This document shows, one piece after another, positions 8,481-13,272 of a stretch of DNA of 13,272 nt. The notes under the pieces are model-generated. The model was not told the origin of the DNA. It saw only the letters and a list, made by a program, of their open reading frames with translations, and searched no databases. The stretch covers positions 7,796 through 21,067 of the forward strand of contig NOKP01000118.1 of the NCBI GenBank assembly GCA_002682825.1, read 5' to 3'. This DNA is from Neonectria sp. B-13 (Eukaryota; Ascomycota; Sordariomycetes; Hypocreales; Nectriaceae). Every line of letters begins with the position of its first letter. The stretch's first letter is position 1. Both the position numbers and the translations under genes were made by a program.

Positions 8481-9104
8481 ATGAACGAAGTTGTGCACCG
8501 GACGATGCAGCTGCTCCCCGGACTTGGAATGCACAACAAATCACGCCTGCCTTGCCGCTGCAACGCGCCTTACATCGCAGACTTCATCAGCTTCTCCATG
8601 GCGGCTTATCACATTCAATACGTCGATCTGATCATCATGCTCATCTATCTCGAAAGAGCCTGTCCGACCCTGGGACTGATGACCAAGACGCAAGTGTGTA
8701 CGCCGTACAGGATTCTCGTCGTCATGCTCAGTCTCGCGTACAAATTTGCGAACGACGGAGCCACGAGCTGGTGGGTGAGACCCTGTCTGCGTAGGTTCGG
8801 CATCTCGGACGTGGAAATTTTCCAGACCGAGATGAGACTTCTGAAGCTGCTACGGTGGGACCTCGCCGTGACCAAGGAGCAGTTCGAGGCGACGCATGCG
8901 GGCTTGTGCTACGATGTGAGTGTGCAAGGGTCGTGGCCTGCTACTGCAGCAATCTGGGCTACGACAAGCTATGATCCAAGAGCGAATCACCGGATAGACA
9001 AGCCTCCAGACGGCTCTCGCCACAGAAATATTGAATACCATGGCGTAGCCTGGCATCAAAGACTCCCAGCCATACTGCCGAACAACCTTATGGGATGGTC
9101 CTAA
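8481..9104 (+). CDS. Pho85-type (Pcl-like) cyclin
   Basis: From ATG 8481 the frame encodes 207 residues. The cyclin box is clear at about residues 30-145: YIADFISFS, then LIIMLIYLERA, then TPYRILVVMLSLAYKFAND, then DVEIFQTEMRLLKLLRWDL. The YLER, R...K..ND and E...L..L.W.L pattern is that of fungal Pcl/Pho80-group cyclins, which activate a Pho85-class kinase. The frame is open upstream to 8373 and, but for one TAG at 8370-8372, to ATG 8271. The real gene may therefore be longer (see findings). The 3' end is also uncertain. A GTGAGT donor at 8916, right after the cyclin box, suggests that the tail read to 9104 is partly intron and that the true end differs. The family call is good; both ends are provisional. 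Confidence 0.75.
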   Translation: MNEVVHRTMQLLPGLGMHNKSRLPCRCNAPYIADFISFSMAAYHIQYVDLIIMLIYLERACPTLGLMTKTQVCTPYRILVVMLSLAYKFANDGATSWWVRPCLRRFGISDVEIFQTEMRLLKLLRWDLAVTKEQFEATHAGLCYDVSVQGSWPATAAIWATTSYDPRANHRIDKPPDGSRHRNIEYHGVAWHQRLPAILPNNLMGWS

Positions 9105-10461
9105 ACTAGGACGGGCAGGGATCGTTCGCAAGTGGGGGGAGGAGGATATGAGGGGAAGGAAGGGGGGGAAAAAAGAACAGAATGCAATGGTCAGTCTGCA
9201 GCTAGTCCATTTGTTGGTGGTGGGGCCACATGTCGGCCCGGCACCGTCCACATTTCCGCCTTATTAGATAGACTACTAGTCTAGTCTAGGCATCTAGCAA
9301 CAACATCGGTGATCCCCTTCGGGACTCACCGTTCCGTCCCTTTCCTAGCTTAGTTACACACACAATACACCTCATACCATCACCATTCCATACGAATCAA
9401 CAATTCCTACGACGTTGCGTTTCGCAAACGCCTTGAACTCACATCCATGTCACATCCCTTGATCCTCATAAGCTTCTACATGTGCATCAAGCGCCACTTT
9501 TGTTGCTCTCGACGTCAAGCATGACATTTGAGTTTTTACTGAAAGCCTCACGGAGAAAGACTAAATCTGTTTTGCGGAGGCGATTACGTAGTAGAGTGGT
9601 ACCGATAGTACCGGCCGGCCTTACCAACTACATATGCATAGCACGCCTCGAGTTTGTAGGGTTGATGACACGATTTACCGCCCGGCAGCACGCTGCATAA
9701 GTGATAGGCACATCCGCCTGCGAACACGCGATAAAAAGCTATTTATGTAGATCTTCAGCAAGACGTATATGCGTAACGCACCAAGGATGGGTGGCCTTGT
9801 GTTAAGCTCGGAGTCCTCGTTGCCCAACTTACTTTGCTTCTGGTAAATCACGGAATGAAGGGGGAGGCGTAGGCTACCCGTTACTTTACTTGCCTTGACC
9901 GCGTACACAGTGGCCCATTTTTAACAAGAGTCACGTATGTCCTGGTGTAAACACTTTGTGGACGCACAAAAAGCCAGATGCGAAACGCAGGGCACCCACT
10001 CAGTTATGCTTATTATTAGCGCGTTATGCCTCAGTCCATTTGTAATGTCCATGAAATATCCCTTTATTGTCAACCCGCCAGGTATGGTGGTGTGGTTGCA
10101 GAATGACCCACTATGTGATTGCAGGCCGAGAATAAACGTGGATCGCGGCCAAGGGGTGTGAGGATATGTGAAGAAGCAAATCAAACGAGAAAGGCAGCAG
10201 CGAGGTCGCGTGGCGTTACATAGCCTACAGTGCTCCCCATCTTTGCCAAGTTTCTGCCCAGTAGGCTTCGCGCTAGGTCTCTCCTGAGCTGCTCCCAGCT
10301 CGGCCGCAAGGCCAGACTGATACGAACCCAGCAGCCTCTCAGCGTGTGGTGTCCGCCACCCGACACTTAGGCATGCGGTCTGAAAAGGTGTGAATGCGAC
10401 CTGAAGTTTTCGCCGATTACTAGCGAGTTGTCAATAGAGCTCTTAGGCCCGCTTCGATTTT
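9105..10461. other. Long gap between convergent cyclin and reductase-like genes
   Basis: About 1.36 kb separates two 3' ends. It begins with a purine-rich stretch (about 9118-9180). A palindrome-like GGTGATCCC-CTTC-GGGACTCACC, imperfect by one base, lies near 9308-9331. On the minus strand a stop-free frame of 169 codons runs from 10430 to the stop at 9921-9923. It lacks an early ATG and matches no family I recognise, so I do not call it a gene. Other short frames look incidental. Confidence 0.45.
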
Positions 10462-12014
10462 TCACCTACCACATGTACCAGGTTGAAGCTGGAGGGGCTT
10501 CTGCCGCAACAGATCTTCCAGGTCCTGCTCGGGCCCATCAATTTCGATCAACTCGACTCGGGTGGCTTGCCCGAGCACTTTCATCATGCCGATTTCGCCT
10601 CCAAACTCCTTACTCGCTGCTCCGAAATAGATAATCGTGATGAGGCTCAGGTGATTCTGATTGCGGAAGTGCTCGCCGAGGTGGGCCACGAACATTTTTC
10701 GCAGCCCGTGTTGTACATTGTACCATGTCATTCGCGTCTCGTATCCGAGGCTGTCTCGCCGACAGAAACACGTGAACGCCTCGAGGAGTCCACTGTCGGA
10801 GGCGGCCATGTCTAACCTTTTCGGCATGGTCACGTACGGAGGGTGCGGAATAGGGAAGGGGCCCTCTATCTCGTAGGTGTCCAAGCTCGAAGATGTTGTC
10901 AGTAGGAGGATGGGTCTGTGATGTTGGTTTCCGTTGTCCAGCTCGTACCAGGCTACTCTCCATGGTATGCTGTTGACTTTGAAGTAGTAGGCGAGTTCGT
11001 TGTTGTTGTTGATCATATCGACCTGCGGCTTCACCCTCGCGATTCCCGAGTCTCTGCCGCCCATGTCTTTCTTGAGGGTCTCTGCCCTATTGAAACGGTA
11101 GAAGACGAGAACAATGATAACAAGAGAAGCGAGCAGGAGGAAGGGGATGTTTTTCGTCTGGAAGTGAACTGCCACGAGAACAGTGAAGAGTAGTCCGAAG
11201 ACGATATGGAGGATTCGAAACATGCGCGATCCGAACTGGGTTGACGATATGATGACGAATAGCACGAGGATAGCCTACTGCCTCGTTAATCTCCATTCGT
11301 GACTGAGAACCGTACTTCTCGAGTTGTGCATGTTAGGAAGGCAGGGGGTCGGAGAGGATGAGAAAAAGCTCACCGCAACACCGAAACAAGCTGTAACGAT
11401 AACTCTGCTTCCTAACGCAATTAGACTCTTCTCTCAAAGCGACGAAAGAACCACGCACCGAGATGAGAAACCCGCGAAATCGATGCCACGGAGTGAAGCA
11501 AGGCTTCGTACCACACCAACCATCCAAGAAAGCTGTGCATCCACACAAGTTGGGCCTCGCTCTGACTGACTAATCGATTCAGAGCCCAGCCCGAGAACAT
11601 CAACATGATTAGCAGGATTAGGTTGCCCAGCGCAAGCTCCCCCGCACGAGTGCAGACACGATCTAAGTTCCTGCCACTCGGCACGGTGGAGATCAAGACA
11701 GCGATCAAGTTTTGAACGAGCACGAGGGTAGCTATGATCGACCTTGTCACCCTGGGAGGGGTGAAGCCTGATATGTCCCCATCGTCATGTGCCAGTAACT
11801 TGGCATAGTGCTTCTTGGGGCGTTTCAGGACTGAGAAGGGGAAGGAAGAACGGCTGCGCTCGTCCGAAGGCCGACGAAGCGAAACTTTGTCAATTCTCCA
11901 TCGGAGGAGATGTATTCTGCGAGAAGCGACCCACACCGTCAAGTCCAGTGCAGAGACAAAGAGCCACCAGAGCAAGAAAGCCATAATGGTAGGGGTAATA
12001 TCGGAGACGTGCAT
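10462..12014 (-). CDS. Ferric-reductase-like transmembrane protein with degenerate flavin/NADPH region, three exons
   Basis: Predicted exons on the minus strand are 12014-11459, 11411-11374 and 11274-10462, giving 468 residues. Intron 1 (11458-11412, 47 nt) has GTGCGT, CTAAT and TTAG. Intron 2 (11373-11275, 99 nt) has GTGAGC, CTAAC and GTAG. The 38-nt middle exon completes the fifth membrane segment (GSRVIVTACFGVA-AILVLFVII). About seven segments are visible, near 10-31, 91-111, 125-147, 155-178, 187-211, 217-237 and 242-257. Two H-x13-H pairs (H160/H174 and H221/H235) match the four haem-ligating histidines of FRE/NOX-type reductases, which pass electrons across the membrane. The C-terminal half keeps echoes of the cytoplasmic domain (YEIEGPF; SDSGLLEAF; TRMTWYNVQ). 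I find no HPF[TS] flavin motif, no GGxGI-type nucleotide loop and no C-terminal CGP motif. It may have lost or changed its electron donor. Confidence 0.8.
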
Positions 12015-12138
12015 TGAGGGCCCGACGTTATTCTTGTAGTGTCGTTTGGACCGCTATTAGCGATCTCCTGAGTCATCTACCACATTGCATTGGCTGTCAC
12101 AAGGTTCCCCCACATGACAAGCTTCCTAGGCTGCTAGC
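12015..12138. promoter_or_regulatory. 124-bp divergent promoter region with TGAGTCA and CCAAT boxes
   Basis: This is the whole interval between the start codons of the minus-strand reductase-like gene and the plus-strand repeat protein. TGAGTCA (12069-12075) is a consensus bZIP site of the Gcn4/CpcA or AP-1 type. ATTGG (12089-12093) is a CCAAT box on the minus strand. The short spacing suggests the two genes share control elements, provided both start codons are right. Confidence 0.5.
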
Positions 12139-12810
12139 ATGGCTCAGCGAAAGTTGGGCGGTGGAAAGATCCGTGAGGGCCGATGTCGCTGCTTCGAGAA
12201 CGTCAAGGAGTGGTGGGCCGAGCAGGGCGATCAGGGTCAGGATGACTACCGCCGAAAGCTAACTCGTGATGGAGTTCAAAATGGTCAAAACCATAAGGAA
12301 GGCGTCCATGACACCGGTCACGGCCATGGCTGTGCCGGTAAGCTCAAGATGCGCAAGCTCTATGGCGATGGTAATGAGACGCTAGAGGATAAGATTGCCG
12401 GCGCTGCGGCCGACGCCATCTTTCAGGGTGCCACCGGTGCCCTTTCTGGTATGGTCGAGCAGAACACTGAGTACAAGATGCCCCAGTCTTCTAGCAAGAA
12501 GGAAGAAGAAGGTGGCTTGAGCGGCTTCCTCAACACGGCGAGTTCATTCTTTGGAGGCGACTCATCGGAGGATAAGGGCTCCCGTCGTCAGGAGGAGTCG
12601 AGCGATAACCGTCAAAGCCAGCAGCGCACTGAGCGCCGCCGTCACGATGATGGTGACGACGATAAACATGGCCGGAATAACAGCCAAGAGGGTCGACGCC
12701 GCCGTGATAGCAACGAAGGCCGTAGCCATGGAGGCGGTCACGAGCGCCGCGAGGAACACCATGAGGAGCGCCGTGAGGAGTCTAGCTATGGCGGCGGCTA
12801 CCAGCGCTAA
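12139..12810 (+). CDS. Low-complexity Arg/Glu/Gly-rich protein, possibly extended by a repeat-derived intron
   Basis: The unspliced frame from ATG 12139 encodes 223 residues and stops at TAA 12808-12810. I recognise no family. Residues 1-120 look folded, including EWWAEQ and a small-residue helix (DKIAGAAADAIFQGATGALSGM). From about 135 on, the protein is disordered and rich in Arg, Glu, Asp, His and Gly. The tail enters an array of 48-bp units encoding roughly RQEERREEPSYGGGYQ. The same frame continues beyond two stops (12808 and 12850) through two intact units to TAA at 12976-12978. A candidate intron at 12773-12859 (87 nt, frame-preserving) has a GTGAGG donor, a TACTAAC branch site and an AAG acceptor. 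It would remove both stops and give a protein of 250 residues. Otherwise the protein is truncated relative to its ancestor. The role is unknown. Confidence 0.55.
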   Translation: MAQRKLGGGKIREGRCRCFENVKEWWAEQGDQGQDDYRRKLTRDGVQNGQNHKEGVHDTGHGHGCAGKLKMRKLYGDGNETLEDKIAGAAADAIFQGATGALSGMVEQNTEYKMPQSSSKKEEEGGLSGFLNTASSFFGGDSSEDKGSRRQEESSDNRQSQQRTERRRHDDGDDDKHGRNNSQEGRRRRDSNEGRSHGGGHERREEHHEERREESSYGGGYQR

Positions 12811-12948
12811 GAGGAACTCCGTGAGGAGCTTAGTTACGGTGGTGGTTACTAACGTCAAGAGGAACGTCGTGAAGAGCCCAGTTACGGTGGCGGTTACCAG
12901 CGTCAAGAAGAACGTCGTGAGGAGCCCAGCTATGGCGGCGGCAGCGGC
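12757..12948 (+). repeat. Four 48-bp tandem coding repeats
   Basis: Units are at 12757-12804, 12805-12852, 12853-12900 and 12901-12948, the last diverging at its end. Each is 16 codons, and units 3 and 4 share the consensus RQEERREEPSYGGG. Unit 2 is the most changed: CAA to TAA, CAG to TAA and CCC to CTT. Both in-frame stops are confined to that unit. Confidence 0.85.
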
Positions 12949-12978
12949 GGAAACGGGTACGGAGAACGCCGTTGGTAA

Positions 12979-13272
12979 ACAATCTGGCAGCTTGATCGTT
13001 GGGTATCCCGGAGCGGAAATAGATGGTTCATGTTGGGGGATAAGCTGCACTTAGGAACAGACTGCCTACTCTTGAGATACGAGGGAGGAAAGAATTGACA
13101 TTTTGTGTTCACGAAAACTAGACTATATGAGAGCTGAGACTGTTATACTTCTAGAAATGGTCTTTGAATGTAATGTTTATGGTGGTGCAAAGCCTAGTGT
13201 GTGAGAAGTTCAGAGGTCTGGCACTGAACGTTGATCATGTCGGAAGGTCTCTATCCTAGTTAACAAATGGAT
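12979..13272. other. 3' flank of the repeat-protein gene, no gene seen
   Basis: Nearly 300 bp to the window end with no supported coding frame. It is A/T-rich compared with the repeat array and presumably holds the 3' untranslated region. I could not identify a distinct polyadenylation signal. Confidence 0.4.

Noticed and set aside
8850..9251. 133-codon minus-strand frame opposite the cyclin
   Set aside because: It is antisense to a well-supported cyclin box and has no motif of its own.
11087..11296. Minus-strand frame starting MEINEAVGYPRAIRHH
   Set aside because: It lies partly in intron 2 and partly in a shifted frame of exon 3 of the reductase-like gene. The exon 3 frame carries the haem histidines.
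12562..13050. Long hydrophobic open frame on the minus strand opposite the repeat-protein gene (162 codons)
   Set aside because: It mirrors the Arg/Glu codon repeats of the plus strand, whose reverse complement gives Leu/Val/Thr/Ala codons without stops. It has no independent motif and crosses the repeat units in register.
12551..13054. Second plus-strand frame over the same repeats (167 codons)
   Set aside because: It is the frame-shifted reading of the 48-bp array, rich in repeated TSVKRNVVRS-like words, with no separate support.
1..13272. Biosynthetic gene cluster or mobile element spanning the window
   Set aside because: No polyketide synthase, peptide synthetase, terpene cyclase, P450, transposase or reverse transcriptase signature was found on either strand. 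The genes present have mixed housekeeping and accessory roles.

Overview
The window looks like nuclear DNA of a filamentous ascomycete (Pezizomycotina). Genes lie on both strands, are separated by several hundred bases, and are interrupted by short introns (47-99 nt) with fungal-type donors (GTAAGT, GTACGT, GTGCGT) and branch sites (CTAAC, CTGAC). The protein families fit too: a cyanovirin-N-homology (CVNH) lectin, an F-box protein, a SUR7/PalI-like membrane protein, a fungal bZIP factor, a Pho85-type cyclin and a ferric-reductase-like membrane protein. No rRNA, tRNA, CRISPR array or intact transposon was seen. Species cannot be named from sequence alone.

Layout, left to right: (1) 274-861, minus, three-exon secreted CVNH protein. 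(2) 1654-2970, plus, two-exon F-box/leucine-rich protein. (3) 2971-5014, mostly non-genic, with an 11-bp perfect hairpin, a TCTGGG hexamer array and an orphan coding-like frame (3988-4343). (4) 5015-5831, minus, two-exon four-TM SUR7/PalI-like protein, facing away from (5) 6838-7485, plus, bZIP factor; they share a 1-kb upstream region. (6) 8481-9104 (possibly from 8271), plus, Pcl-type cyclin with a problematic in-frame TAG. (7) 9105-10461, a long gap between convergent genes. (8) 10462-12014, minus, three-exon ferric-reductase-like protein keeping all four haem histidines but with a degenerate flavin/NADPH part. (9) 12139 to 12810 or 12978, plus, a low-complexity protein with 48-bp repeats; its second repeat holds two stop codons that a frame-preserving candidate intron would remove exactly.

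There is no clear biosynthetic cluster. The functional links that can be argued are positional: the divergent pair SUR7-like/bZIP, and the divergent pair ferric-reductase-like/repeat protein, which share only 124 bp containing a TGAGTCA (Gcn4/CpcA-type) box and a CCAAT box. All exon structures were worked out by eye from reading frames, splice signals and family patterns, so they are predictions. The most unusual observations are the possible intron made from a coding repeat unit, the haem-intact but flavin-degenerate reductase, and the CVNH gene whose last motif sits in a 47-nt exon.
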